This document shows positions 1 to 9,020 of a DNA stretch of 64,000 nucleotides, one piece after another. The position numbers were made by a program, and so were the translations under genes. The notes beneath the pieces were generated by a model that searched no databases, had not been told where the DNA came from, and worked only from the letters and a program-made list of their open reading frames with translations. Source of the stretch: Faucicola sp902506215 (GTDB lineage Bacteria > Pseudomonadota > Gammaproteobacteria > Pseudomonadales > Moraxellaceae); contig CP069437.1 of assembly GCA_016888885.1 (NCBI GenBank), positions 186,001 to 250,000 of the forward strand, written 5' to 3'. How positions within the stretch are numbered: the first letter of the stretch is position 1; the number at the start of each line of letters is the position of its first letter.

Positions 1-331
1 ATGCCCGAATGAGCGACGATTTTCCTGCGCCACGGGTGCCTGTCATGAGTACATGATTGGCAGGTAAGCCTGCTAAATATTGGCGCGTGTTTTGAACCAG
101 TTTATTTTTTTGCCCATCAATGCCAAGCAAATCATCCAACGTCAATCGCAAATCCACGGTTAAAGGCACTAGTTCACCGCTGCCCGTGCGGCTATTGGAT
201 TGCCATCGGTAGGCAAGCACGCTTGGGTCAAGTTGTATGGGCTTGGGCAGCTGCGCCTGTAAAAATTGGGTGAGTAAGTGTTCTAAATTAGCGGGTAAAC
301 TAAGATTAGTGGGTAGAGTGAGTTGCGACAT
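1..331 (-). CDS. DUF815 family ATP-binding protein (3' end outside window)
   Basis: The reading frame starts at the ATG complementary to 329-331 and runs off the left edge after 110 codons. The last visible part has a P-loop, GTRGAGKSS, preceded by a DLLGIDGQ segment. Both are typical of the DUF815 family of AAA-like ATPases (about 280-300 residues), whose role is not established. The N-terminal 60 residues are leucine-rich without a signal peptide, so a cytoplasmic protein is expected. The ribosome binding site is weak. Only the N-terminal third is visible, so the Walker B region cannot be checked. Confidence 0.75.
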   Translation of the reverse strand, partial: MSQLTLPTNLSLPANLEHLLTQFLQAQLPKPIQLDPSVLAYRWQSNSRTGSGELVPLTVDLRLTLDDLLGIDGQKNKLVQNTRQYLAGLPANHVLMTGTRGAGKSSLIRA

Positions 332-545
332 ACAAGGGTTCTTCTGAGTGGTTTTTAAGTAATTGGTTTTTAAATGAGGAGTTTTTAAGCGTTTTTGCGG
401 TATTTAATCCGTATGATAGCAAAACTCCGTTAGATTACCCATTATCTTTGTAAACATTGCCGCATAACACTGGCTTTTTGTTTACAAAAAAATTCAATTC
501 AGTTATAAAGATAGGGTTTATGATAAAATTTGTTAAGGAAGATCA

Positions 546-2571
546 ATGAATGCGCAACAAGCCATCACCTTTTGTATAAAACCTCTCACTTTTGCCATCG
601 TCTTGCTGGGGATTCATGGCTGTGCCACACAGCCTAGCGCGAGTCAACCACTGTCTCAACGCGTGTTGCAAGCCAACCAACAGTTAGTCAGTCGCCAAAG
701 CTATGCTTATGACTATCGAGTCAATGTGGTGCGCCCGCCCTTACGTAACGCACAAGCGTTAGCTGCAAGCCCTAATCGTTTAAAACTTATCGGGCAGCTG
801 AGCAAAGCACAGCACCTTGATGCTCGCCAACAAGCCTTGGTTACAGAGGGGGTCAATCACCAAACCCGTGAACAAAGCGAAGTGGGGCAAGTGATGGATA
901 TTTTAACCAAGCGCTTTGAGTTTGCATCCACAGGTGTGGTAGATTTCCGCCGAGGGCAAATGTCAATCGTGCCTGAATTTCGCTACGTGCAGAATAATGC
1001 AGGGGCGTTTATCAAAGTGCCGCTTGCGGCTGATTTTGCGCGATCAAAAGTATATGCTGACTTGTCGGCACTCTCTGAGTTTGCCACCGACCCGCAATAT
1101 GATGGATGCTACATTGAGTATGACTATAGCAAACTGCTAAAAGATAAAAAGATAGATAAAAGAGCCTTATTCAAGGTATTTGAACAGATGTCACTGCTAA
1201 ATGCCACCCTTGCCAAAGAAAGCGACTATCAGCCATTGGCTTTGACTACTGAAGATAAAGCCAAAGGTGTGAGCCACCGACGAGTCAACCACAGACGAAT
1301 CAACCAGTGACGAATTGGGTCAAACCGCAAAAGCCTTAGCAGCCTTTGACAAATACCAATCAGACAAATTGGTCAGTGCTGCTGCACTGGCAAAAATCAT
1401 CGACGCCAATCCGCAAGCCTTTAAAGCGCTACAAGCTGAGATAAGCAAAGAGGCAAAAAATAGCAGCTTTATCTCAATGGATGACGACATCCGTATCAGC
1501 TATGGACTCGACCGCCACAATCAATTACTCAATATGGTGGCAATGAGTGATTTGCCAGCATTTGAAAAAACCACGCCGACAACCAATCAGCCCAAGACCC
1601 AAATGCGCACAGTGGTTAACTTTTATGATTATGGCAAAGCCCGCGTCAATCCTGATATCTTCAACAAGGCAATCACTTGGCAACAAGCATCAAAAGATAA
1701 CAATCTATGGGCGGCGACAAAACAATCCAAAGCCTTTGACAGTGATAAGAATTTAGAAGCCTTGTCATATAGCTTGCTCAAACAAAACAAAGGGTTTGTC
1801 GAGACCTTTGTCACTCTTTATAGCTACCAGTTTGTGTTGCAAAAAGATGAAGCAAGCCTCAATGAAATAGATATGGCGGCGCTAAACGCCGCTGCAACCA
1901 AACTTGCAAAAATACAGGCCGATAATTATGCGGTCATGAATACCGATAGCCGTCAGCAAGAGGCGGTTACAGACGTTGATGCGTATGTCGATGAGGAACT
2001 TGCTGAACATATCGCAGGGATTGTTGATAAAACCTATCGCAATCAACAATATTTGCAACAAATTGCTAGACTTAAAGCGCAAGGCAAATCTGACGCCCAG
2101 ATTTTTAGCCAGTTGTATCAAACTATCAGTGACAAACCCAGCGATGTAGAAAGTGCAGCTGCGGCGGTGGAAGCTGCAGCGGCAGTAGATGTTGTTGAGG
2201 AAAGCGAAGAACAACAAGCTTGTTCGCTACTGTTGGACACAGATAAACTTGATAAAACATCACACACCCGCCTTGCTAAAATCTGTGCAAAAATAGACAA
2301 AGCCACCGCATCTGCATCACGCGACGCGGCTAAATCCGCACCCATAACGGCTGCCGATATTGCCAAGCAAAAGCAGGCGCGTGATAAGTTTAATCAATTA
2401 CTGGGCGAAATCGCTATCGAAGACATGCACACCCAAGCCAAGCATATCAGCCTATCTGATGAGGGGGATGATAAGTTAATTGAAAAACTCAAACCTCACT
2501 TTGAGGCGAGCTATGATTTTGATTATGATGCCTACAAAGCTGCCTATCAGTTGCTACTTTTAAGCCAATAA
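546..2571 (+). pseudogene. Large lipoprotein gene split by a +1 frameshift near 1258-1272
   Basis: Two adjoining frames look like one gene. The first (546-1310) begins with a signal peptide and a lipoprotein-type cysteine (GIHGC, about residue 26). Its last residues become Arg/His-rich and unlike the rest. The second frame (1273-2571 open, first possible start a TTG at 1315) has no ribosome binding site and starts in an acidic run of T/S-D-E-S/L units that fits as a linker. Moving one base around 1258-1272 joins them into a protein of roughly 670 residues, probably an outer-membrane or periplasmic lipoprotein. The C-terminal half is alanine- and lysine-rich and helical, with no domain I recognise. 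The break may be a true mutation or a sequencing error; no long homopolymer lies at the junction. Confidence 0.6.
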
Positions 2572-2616
2572 TTGGGCAAACGAAGCATCAACTGCTGATG
2601 ACCTATATAAAACAGA

Positions 2617-2653
2617 TAAAAAAAGCGGGATAACTGATGTATCCCGCTTTTTT
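2617..2653. terminator. Bidirectional intrinsic terminator
   Basis: GCGGGAT at 2625-2631 pairs with ATCCCGC at 2641-2647 around a nine-base loop. An A tract precedes it and a T tract follows, so it can serve both the lipoprotein gene (+) and the DUF493 gene (-). Confidence 0.85.
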
Positions 2654-2691
2654 GTATGTCAATCACTCGTGCCATTTTAACCATGACAGGT

Positions 2692-3036
2692 TTATAATAC
2701 AGTACGGATACTTGCCGCTTCATCGAGCATTTTATACAAGCTGTTGACTTGCTCGGCGTCTGTCAAATATACATTAGCGCGTACTGAATGAAAACGACCG
2801 GTACGCGATGGATTGATAGTCAAACTTGCCAAATCAAATTCAGGAAATAAACTACCCAAAATTAATTTTACTTCATCGAGCAGCGTCTCTTTGTGACCCT
2901 CATGACCGATGATGCTAAGCGGATAATCCATGGGAAAATTCCACAATTCTGGGTGCTGGATATCCGTAGGTTTCGCCGCTCGCGTACTACATGCAGCGGC
3001 TTCTAAGTTGTTAAGCGTAATTGTTTTATCGTTCAT
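2692..3036 (-). CDS. DUF493 (YbeD-like) family protein
   Basis: This 114-residue protein matches the DUF493/UPF0250 family to which E. coli YbeD belongs. The core has the expected pattern: a hydrophobic FPMDYPLSIIG strand, then a helix, then an SVRANVYL strand and a final helix ending in a VL tail, giving an ACT-like alpha/beta fold. The N-terminal 25 residues are a low-complexity extension. In E. coli YbeD lies near lipB and may be linked to lipoate metabolism, but no such genes are here. It stands alone between two terminators. Cytoplasmic, function unknown. Confidence 0.8.
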   Translation of the reverse strand: MNDKTITLNNLEAAACSTRAAKPTDIQHPELWNFPMDYPLSIIGHEGHKETLLDEVKLILGSLFPEFDLASLTINPSRTGRFHSVRANVYLTDAEQVNSLYKMLDEAASIRTVL

Positions 3037-3124
3037 AGCATCACCTAAGGTTATATAAATTTCTTTAGGATCTAAATGAGGGTAAAACCGATAATTTCAA
3101 GACGTTAGGGTTTGGCGTTGAAAA

Positions 3125-3222
3125 AAGCCCCATTCATAAACCTATCCATAACCCCATTCATAACCCAATTTATAAAAAGCCACATTCATATAAAAGCCCA
3201 ATTCATCAACCCGCCCATAAAA
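3125..3222. repeat. Degenerate tandem copies of a CCCATTCATAA-like unit
   Basis: Five or six imperfect copies of a unit close to CCCATTCATAA occur every 15-20 bases between the DUF493 start and the rpoD terminator. They do not form an open reading frame of note. They may be slipped-strand duplications in the rpoD 3' region. Confidence 0.5.
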
Positions 3223-3250
3223 AGACCGAGAACATTGTCTCGGCTTTTTT
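3220..3250 (-). terminator. Intrinsic terminator of rpoD
   Basis: CCGAGA at 3226-3231 pairs with TCTCGG at 3238-3243 across a six-base loop. Read on the minus strand, a T tract follows. It lies 20 bases past the rpoD stop. A and T tracts on both sides could make it work in both directions. Confidence 0.8.
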
Positions 3251-3264
3251 GGATGGATATAACA

Positions 3265-5169
3265 TTAATCATTTTCTAGGAATGAACGTAAATGTTCTGA
3301 GCGAGAAGGGTGGCGCAGTTTACGCAGCGCTTTGGCTTCAATCTGACGAATACGCTCACGGGTGACATCAAATTGTTTACCCACTTCTTCTAAGGTATGG
3401 TCGGTAGACATATCAATACCAAAGCGCATTTTAAGCACTTTGGCTTCACGTTCGGTGAGGTTGGCTAACACTTCACGGGTAGCTTCTTTTAACCCTTGTG
3501 CCGTTGCTTCATCCACTGGGCTTGAGATGCTCGAATCCTCAATAAAATCACCCAAGTGACTGTCTTCATCGTCCCCAATTGGGGTTTCCATTGAGATAGG
3601 TTCTTTGGCGATTTTGAGTACTTTACGGACTTTGACTTCGTCCATCTCTAAGCGTTCGCCCAATTCCTCAGGGGTAGGCTCGCGTCCCATTTCTTGTAAT
3701 AGCTGGCGCGATACACGGTTGATTTTATTGATGGTTTCAATCATGTGCACAGGGATACGGATGGTACGCGCTTGGTCAGCAATCGAACGGGTGATGGCTT
3801 GGCGAATCCACCAAGTGGCATAAGTGGAGAATTTATAACCACGGCGATATTCAAATTTATCTACCGCTTTCATCAAGCCAATGTTACCTTCTTGAATCAA
3901 ATCAAGGAACTGCAAACCGCGGTTGGTGTATTTTTTAGCAATCGAGATGACCAGACGTAAGTTCGCTTCAACCATTTCTTTTTTGGCGCGGCGGGCTTTG
4001 GCTTCACCCACAGACATGTTACGGGCGACCACTTTCATTTGGTCGATGCTCATGCCAAGATTTTGCTCATGCTGCTGGATACGCCCTTGATACTGTAACA
4101 CTTCATCAAGGACACGCTCTAGTGTATCTGCAAAGGCAGGTTTGCCTGCGATACGGTTAGGGAGCCAGTCAAGGTTGGTTTCATTATGCGGAAAGGTTTT
4201 GCGAAACTCATCTTTTGGCATTTTACCGCGGCGAATCACCAGTTTCATGATATGACGTTCGTTTTTACGCACTTCTTCATACACTTCACGCATCATATTC
4301 ATGATATTGTCAGAGACGCGGCTATTGAGCTTAAATAGCATAAAGCAGTTGGCAAGCTCATTCATCGCCGCTTTGACGACGTCGCTATCACGGTCATGGG
4401 TGGCTAATAAATCTTTGACCTTGGTGAACAATTGCTCTAATTCTTCAAAGCGCAGACGCACTTCTTCAGGGTCAAGACCGCTAGCTTCTTCGGTATCGGC
4501 ATCTTCACTGACTTCGCCATCGACTTCTTCGATTTCATCGGCGTTTTCGGCTTCATCATCGAGTTCATCCGCTGCCTTTTCGTCTTTGACTTTGGGTTTG
4601 ATAATCGGTAACGCGATTTCCACTTCTTCGTCATCGGCAAGGGGAATGACATCAGCGGCTTCAGGGTCAAGAAAACCGGTAATAATATCCGAGACTTTCT
4701 TTTCACCTGCAAAGGTTTGGTGGTATTCATTAATCAGCATGGCTACCGTACCTGGCCAAAAGGTCATGGCATGTTGTACATCTCGAATACCATCTTCGAT
4801 ACGCTTAGCAATCGCAATCTCGCCTTCACGGGTAAGTAGGTCAACCGTACCCATCTCACGCATGTACATACGCACAGGGTCTGTGGTGCGACCTGGCTCA
4901 GATTCTACTGAGGCAAGTACCGCAGCGGCTTCATCGACAGCAATTTCGTCATCATCCGCATCATCGCTAAGCATAATGTCGTCTTCATCAGGCGCGGTCT
5001 CAAAAATCTTGATGCCAACGTCTGTGAGCATTTGAATAATATCATCAATTTGGTCACTTTCAGTTACTGATTCGGGGAGTTGGTCATTGATCTCAGCATA
5101 GGTGAGATAACCTTGCTCTTTACCTAATTGAATCAGCGTGGCTAATTGAGAAGTTGAATGTTCGCTCAT
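3265..5169 (-). CDS. rpoD: RNA polymerase primary sigma factor RpoD (sigma-70)
   Basis: The 634-residue protein has the full primary sigma architecture. Region 1.1 is at the N-terminus. Region 1.2 carries DPVRMYMREMG. A long acidic non-conserved insert (about 190-240) follows. Region 2 holds NLRLVISIAKKYTNRGLQFL and the -10 binding stretch FSTYATWWIRQAI. Region 3 follows, and region 4 has the -35 reading helix VTRERIRQIEAKALRKLR. It directs housekeeping transcription. The length is normal (E. coli 613). The start follows a GAGCCCT-type leader and gives the canonical N-terminus. It is transcribed alone here, not with rpsU-dnaG as in E. coli. Confidence 0.98.
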   Translation of the reverse strand: MSEHSTSQLATLIQLGKEQGYLTYAEINDQLPESVTESDQIDDIIQMLTDVGIKIFETAPDEDDIMLSDDADDDEIAVDEAAAVLASVESEPGRTTDPVRMYMREMGTVDLLTREGEIAIAKRIEDGIRDVQHAMTFWPGTVAMLINEYHQTFAGEKKVSDIITGFLDPEAADVIPLADDEEVEIALPIIKPKVKDEKAADELDDEAENADEIEEVDGEVSEDADTEEASGLDPEEVRLRFEELEQLFTKVKDLLATHDRDSDVVKAAMNELANCFMLFKLNSRVSDNIMNMMREVYEEVRKNERHIMKLVIRRGKMPKDEFRKTFPHNETNLDWLPNRIAGKPAFADTLERVLDEVLQYQGRIQQHEQNLGMSIDQMKVVARNMSVGEAKARRAKKEMVEANLRLVISIAKKYTNRGLQFLDLIQEGNIGLMKAVDKFEYRRGYKFSTYATWWIRQAITRSIADQARTIRIPVHMIETINKINRVSRQLLQEMGREPTPEELGERLEMDEVKVRKVLKIAKEPISMETPIGDDEDSHLGDFIEDSSISSPVDEATAQGLKEATREVLANLTEREAKVLKMRFGIDMSTDHTLEEVGKQFDVTRERIRQIEAKALRKLRHPSRSEHLRSFLEND

Positions 5170-5440
5170 GAGGGCTCGCTTTGATATTGGTTAAAAAAAT
5201 AAATAATGTAATAGCACGACAAATAAGCTAATGACTGTATTTCTTCATTTTTATCAAGGGATACACCCTGCAAATGACAGTCGAGGACTAAATAAAGATT
5301 TAGTATGATTAAAAAGCGGTAGTCAACCTATTATTATAACGGATTATATGAGGCTCGCGGGGAGAAAATTAAAGGCAAAGCGGGTAAGTTTTCGCTTTAT
5401 GCGGCATTTCGCGCAGTTTTTGGCGGGTTATTTTGGTAAA

Positions 5441-5701
5441 TTAATCGATATCAAGCTCGATTGCCCCTCTGACTTGACAACAGCAGGGTAGGATTTCGTC
5501 ATCATCTAACATCACCAGTGGCGGGTGAATATAGTCAATACGGGTGTCATGGTGGCGACGGCGGTATTTGAGCTTACAAGTACCGCAATAACCTTCAAGG
5601 CATTGGTGATTGGCAGGGATTTTTGAGCGAAGCATGCCTTGTAGCAGCGTCTCAGCGTCATGCAGATAAAACTGCGTGTTGTTGGTAAAAATCCATGCCA
5701 T
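5441..5701 (-). CDS. yfaE: 2Fe-2S ferredoxin YfaE, ribonucleotide reductase cofactor maintenance
   Basis: An 86-residue plant-type ferredoxin. The cluster ligands are visible as C-x4-C-x2-C (CLEGYCGTC, about residues 34-42) and the late cysteine in the CCC run near 73. YfaE of E. coli supplies electrons to rebuild the diferric-tyrosyl radical of NrdB. The gene lies 40 bases downstream of nrdB on the same strand, so co-transcription is very likely. The size matches the family (84-90). The extra cysteines beside the fourth ligand make the exact ligand ambiguous by eye. Confidence 0.9.
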   Translation of the reverse strand: MAWIFTNNTQFYLHDAETLLQGMLRSKIPANHQCLEGYCGTCKLKYRRRHHDTRIDYIHPPLVMLDDDEILPCCCQVRGAIELDID

Positions 5702-5741
5702 AATCGATTATATTGCCTAAATAAAATAAGCGTATGACGAA

Positions 5742-6875
5742 TTACAATTCAAAATCATCAAATGCATCATCACTCAGCTCTGCGTCAATTTGACCGACTA
5801 AGTAAGAGGTGATTTCTGACTCTTGGGGTGCGACTTGCACGTTGTCTGAGGAGAGCCAAGCATTAATCCATGGAATTGGGTTATTTTTAATCGCCGCAAA
5901 AATAGGGGGTAAGCCAATCGCATCCATACGTAGATTGGTAATGTATTCGACGTATTGCACCAAGATATTTTCATTCAAGCCAATCATTGAGCCATCTTTA
6001 AACAAATATTTTGCCCATGCTTTTTCTTGTTCAGCCGCGTCTTTGAAAATTTCAATGGCTTGCTGTTGGCAATCTTGGGCGATTTCTACCATGTCAGGGT
6101 CATCTTTGCCCCATTGCATCAAATTAATCATATGCTGGGTGCCGTTTAGATGAAGCGCTTCGTCACGGGCAATCATTTTGATAATTTTGGCATTACCTTC
6201 CATCAGTTTGCGCTCAGCAAAGGCAAATGAACAAGCAAACGACACATAAAAACGAATCGCTTCTAGCACATTGATAGCCACCAAGCATAGATACAATTTG
6301 GTTTTAAGCAGGCGTAAATTGACCTCAATGGGCTTGCCATCAATGACATGACGACCTTCACCGTATAGGTTATATAGCTGAGATAGTTGATACAGCTCGT
6401 CATAGAACTTGGCAATCCCTGTCGCGCGCTCTAGGATAAAAGGATTGTCAACGATATCGTCGAATACTTTGCTTGGGTCATTGACCACGTTACGAATAAT
6501 ATGGGTATAGCTGCGAGAATGGATGGTCTCAGAAAATGACCAAGTTTCAATCCAGGTTTCTAGCTCAGGAATCGACACCAGCGGCAGTAGCACGGCATTG
6601 GGGCTACGACCTTGAATCGAATCAAGCAAGGTTTGGTACTTTAGGTTACTTAAGAAGATATGCTGTTCATGCACTGACAAGTTGCTAAAATCCAAGCGGT
6701 CTTTGGAGACGTCAATTTCTTCTGGACGCCAAAAAAACGACAATTGCTTTTCAATCAACTGCTCAAAAACAGGGAATTTTTGTTGGTCGTAACGTGCCAC
6801 ATTGACAGGCTGACCAAAAAACATCGGCTCAAGCAATGGGTCATTTTTGGTTTGGCAAAAGATGGAATATGACAT
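5742..6875 (-). CDS. nrdB: Class Ia ribonucleotide reductase beta subunit NrdB
   Basis: The 377-residue protein carries the radical-bearing subunit signature. The segment ETWSFSETIHSRSYTHI contains the ligands Glu and His and the radical Tyr. Later FAFAERKLMEG and IARDEALH give the remaining Glu/Glu/His iron ligands. The C-terminal DDFEL tail is the expected docking peptide for NrdA. It reduces ribonucleotides to deoxyribonucleotides together with NrdA, in the cytoplasm. No nrdA lies upstream; dps does, so the usual nrdAB operon is split in this genome. yfaE follows directly. A good NrdR-like box sits about 250 bases upstream. Confidence 0.97.
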   Translation of the reverse strand: MSYSIFCQTKNDPLLEPMFFGQPVNVARYDQQKFPVFEQLIEKQLSFFWRPEEIDVSKDRLDFSNLSVHEQHIFLSNLKYQTLLDSIQGRSPNAVLLPLVSIPELETWIETWSFSETIHSRSYTHIIRNVVNDPSKVFDDIVDNPFILERATGIAKFYDELYQLSQLYNLYGEGRHVIDGKPIEVNLRLLKTKLYLCLVAINVLEAIRFYVSFACSFAFAERKLMEGNAKIIKMIARDEALHLNGTQHMINLMQWGKDDPDMVEIAQDCQQQAIEIFKDAAEQEKAWAKYLFKDGSMIGLNENILVQYVEYITNLRMDAIGLPPIFAAIKNNPIPWINAWLSSDNVQVAPQESEITSYLVGQIDAELSDDAFDDFEL

Positions 6876-7126
6876 AGCGGTGAATCTTCTTCAATCAAAG
6901 TTCAAGACAAGTGGCGTAGCAGTATCAGTTTACATATAAATCAGCTAACAAATAAATCAGTTGAAAATGAGCAGCTGGCTAGTATGATTGGCTATTATAG
7001 ATAACAACATATAGAAATTGCAATCCACCCAAGGATTTGATTTCTAAGGATAAAATTTATAAGATATTGAAATATATACATATTTGTATATAAAAAAATT
7101 AGTAATTAAATTTATTGACATTTGAA

Positions 7127-7142
7127 AATCTATATATTGTGT
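7127..7142 (-). promoter_or_regulatory. Candidate NrdR box upstream of nrdB
   Basis: The 16-mer aatctatatattgtgt agrees with the NrdR consensus acaCWATATATWGTGT at 13-14 positions, including the C, the central AT core and the GTGT end. It lies in the 330-base gap between the dps terminator and nrdB, 252 bases before the nrdB start. NrdR boxes usually come in pairs; I do not see a second copy at the usual distance of about 31 bases. An AT-rich inverted repeat (ATATACA/TGTATAT, about 7074-7091) lies closer to the gene. The rest of the gap holds no gene. Confidence 0.5.
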
Positions 7143-7160
7143 TTTATTTTACCACGCAAT

Positions 7161-7190
7161 AAAAAAGACGACTGTCAAAGCCGTCTTTTT
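7161..7190 (-). terminator. Intrinsic terminator of dps
   Basis: AAAAAGACG and CGTCTTTTT form a stem around an 11-base loop. On the minus strand this lies 15 bases after the dps stop and ends in a T tract. Confidence 0.75.
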
Positions 7191-7205
7191 GGTCAGATGG
7201 GATAA

Positions 7206-7781
7206 TTAGCCAAGATAAGCGTTGTACATCCACACCAATTTTTCTTGTTCTTGCACATAGGCAGTCAATTGGTCGGCAGTGCCTTGATCGTCATCTTCAT
7301 CCGCTAGGTCAATGATTTCACGTTCTTTAGCGATGGTCATAGTCAGACCCGTTAAAATACCTTTCACACATGCCACACCGTCAGAGACGTTTTTGTCTTC
7401 TTTGATGCTTGAGATTTTTAAGAAATCGCTATAAGCATGTAGAGGTGTACCTTGTAAGGTCAAAATGCGTTCAGCAATTTCATCAATCTGGATTTGCAGC
7501 GCAGTATATAACTCTTCAAACTTCACATGGAGGGTAAAGAAATCTGAGCCACGCACATTCCAGTGATAGCCACGCACATTGGTATAAAACACATGATAGT
7601 TGGCTAATAAGGTATTTAATTGCTCAACAATGGCGCTCATGTCTGTAGCGGCTAAGCTGATATCGCGTGTTTTACTTGAGGCAGATTTGGAAGCGGTAGA
7701 TTTGGGGGTAGTCACTTTTTCACCTGATTTATCGGTATTGTCTAATTGTTCTGAGTCTTGTTTGGTTGCTGGTTTTGCCAT
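7206..7781 (-). CDS. dps: Dps family DNA-binding ferritin
   Basis: A 191-residue ferritin-like protein with a 40-residue Lys/Ser/Thr-rich N-terminal extension, of the kind Dps proteins use to bind DNA. The ferroxidase residues are in GYHWNV and in the HVKFEELY...IDEIAERI helix (the conserved H, D and E). Dps forms dodecamers that oxidise and store iron and protect DNA under stress. An AGGAGA ribosome binding site sits nine bases before the ATG. The gene has its own terminator and a divergent spacer behind it, so it is monocistronic. Regulation cannot be read with confidence. Confidence 0.93.
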   Translation of the reverse strand: MAKPATKQDSEQLDNTDKSGEKVTTPKSTASKSASSKTRDISLAATDMSAIVEQLNTLLANYHVFYTNVRGYHWNVRGSDFFTLHVKFEELYTALQIQIDEIAERILTLQGTPLHAYSDFLKISSIKEDKNVSDGVACVKGILTGLTMTIAKEREIIDLADEDDDQGTADQLTAYVQEQEKLVWMYNAYLG

Positions 7782-8040
7782 GTCGTTATCTCCTAAAATG
7801 ATGATTGTTATTTGTTTAGGACTTAATTGTAAGCCTAAACAATCTGTTATTAAAATTAATCGTTTTTATCAGTACGTTTAATTTTATCAATTAAAATATA
7901 CGGTATTACCCTAAAAATAATATCAAACATTTGGCGCAGCTGTGTGCAAATTTGGTAAATAATTTTGCTTGTTGCCATAAAAAAACTGCAGTTTTTTTAG
8001 TCATCGATAACTAGTTGTTGTCTTAATCTTAATCGTTGTC

Positions 8041-8727
8041 TTAATTGTTTTCTGGGAAATATTTATCAGTCGGTTTGTCGGTTAAATCAAAACCTGGTTG
8101 TCCGATGTTTTGCTGTAAATGATGACGTAGGGTATCTATGGGGAATTTTTGGTTGGCAAGGCGTTTGGGGACGATTTGGCTGCCTTGTTGGCTTTCACCG
8201 GTTTTTGGATTTTTGACATCAAACATCATAAAGATATAATCAGGCGTTTCTTGCCAGTTGGTGACACTATCCCATTTGATGACCGCTTGCTGCATACCGC
8301 TGCTACGTACCAAAGGCTGATTGTAGCCGCGTGGCATGGCAGGCATATTGGGTGCAGGCATGGACATCACTACCCCGTGCTGCTGTACGCCAAGCTTAAT
8401 TTGTTGCATCTCTGGGGGCATGCTTTGGCTTGCCATTTGTTTTTCAAATTCTCGTTTGACATACCATTTAAGACCGTAGGTACGTGCCAGCAAATAAATC
8501 ACCACACCCACGAGCATCAACCAAAAAATAATGGTGGAATAACCGTGCACAAAAATCAGACCTAAAATCGCTAGCACCACGATGACTGCCAAAATTGCCC
8601 AAGTTTTTGGGGTGATTTTGGTCAAAGTTTGGTTGTTGGCATCAAATAGCTGTAGCTGTGCTTGACGAAACTCGTCCTCGGTCAGATTCAAATCCACAGG
8701 TTGTAGGGTGTAAGGGTACAGAGCCAT
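8041..8727 (-). CDS. YcxB-like family membrane protein
   Basis: I place the start at the ATG complementary to 8725-8727 (228 residues). The frame stays open upstream, but that part reads as non-coding and lacks a ribosome binding site. The N-terminal soluble part (LNLTEDEFRQAQ) is followed by two membrane helices at about 45-85. A C-terminal cytoplasmic domain contains VIKWDSVTNWQETPDYIFMM and a basic IVPKR segment, which is the pattern of the YcxB-like C-terminal domain. The function of that family is unknown. It is divergent from serS; the 290-base spacer between them should hold both promoters. Confidence 0.75.
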   Translation of the reverse strand: MALYPYTLQPVDLNLTEDEFRQAQLQLFDANNQTLTKITPKTWAILAVIVVLAILGLIFVHGYSTIIFWLMLVGVVIYLLARTYGLKWYVKREFEKQMASQSMPPEMQQIKLGVQQHGVVMSMPAPNMPAMPRGYNQPLVRSSGMQQAVIKWDSVTNWQETPDYIFMMFDVKNPKTGESQQGSQIVPKRLANQKFPIDTLRHHLQQNIGQPGFDLTDKPTDKYFPENN

Positions 8728-9020
8728 AAACAATTCACTCACTATCAAACGATAGTTACAAAACGATAAAAGAAGGCTTATCTTACCCAACCTTGACCCA
8801 AAAATAAACCTAACAACGCACTTTTTGATAAATTTTTGTTTTACCGCCAATGCAGCGAGGGGCGAACGCCGATAAGCGCATACCGATAAATCGTCAATTT
8901 GGCGTGTATTTCTAGTCGCTACCGTGAAAAATCGCTGCAATCTTGCTATCATACACGCTGATATCAACAGCCATTTTGCTGCTTTAACTCAAGTTTGAAC
9001 AATTTAAGGAACTTATCGCC

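Noticed and set aside
4301..5035. Long open frame (244 codons) opposite rpoD
   Set aside because: It is a Ser-rich shadow of the acidic region of rpoD, without ribosome binding site or protein character.
7074..7091. AT-rich inverted repeat as a second NrdR box
   Set aside because: The C and G that frame the NrdR core are eight bases apart instead of nine, so the match is poor.
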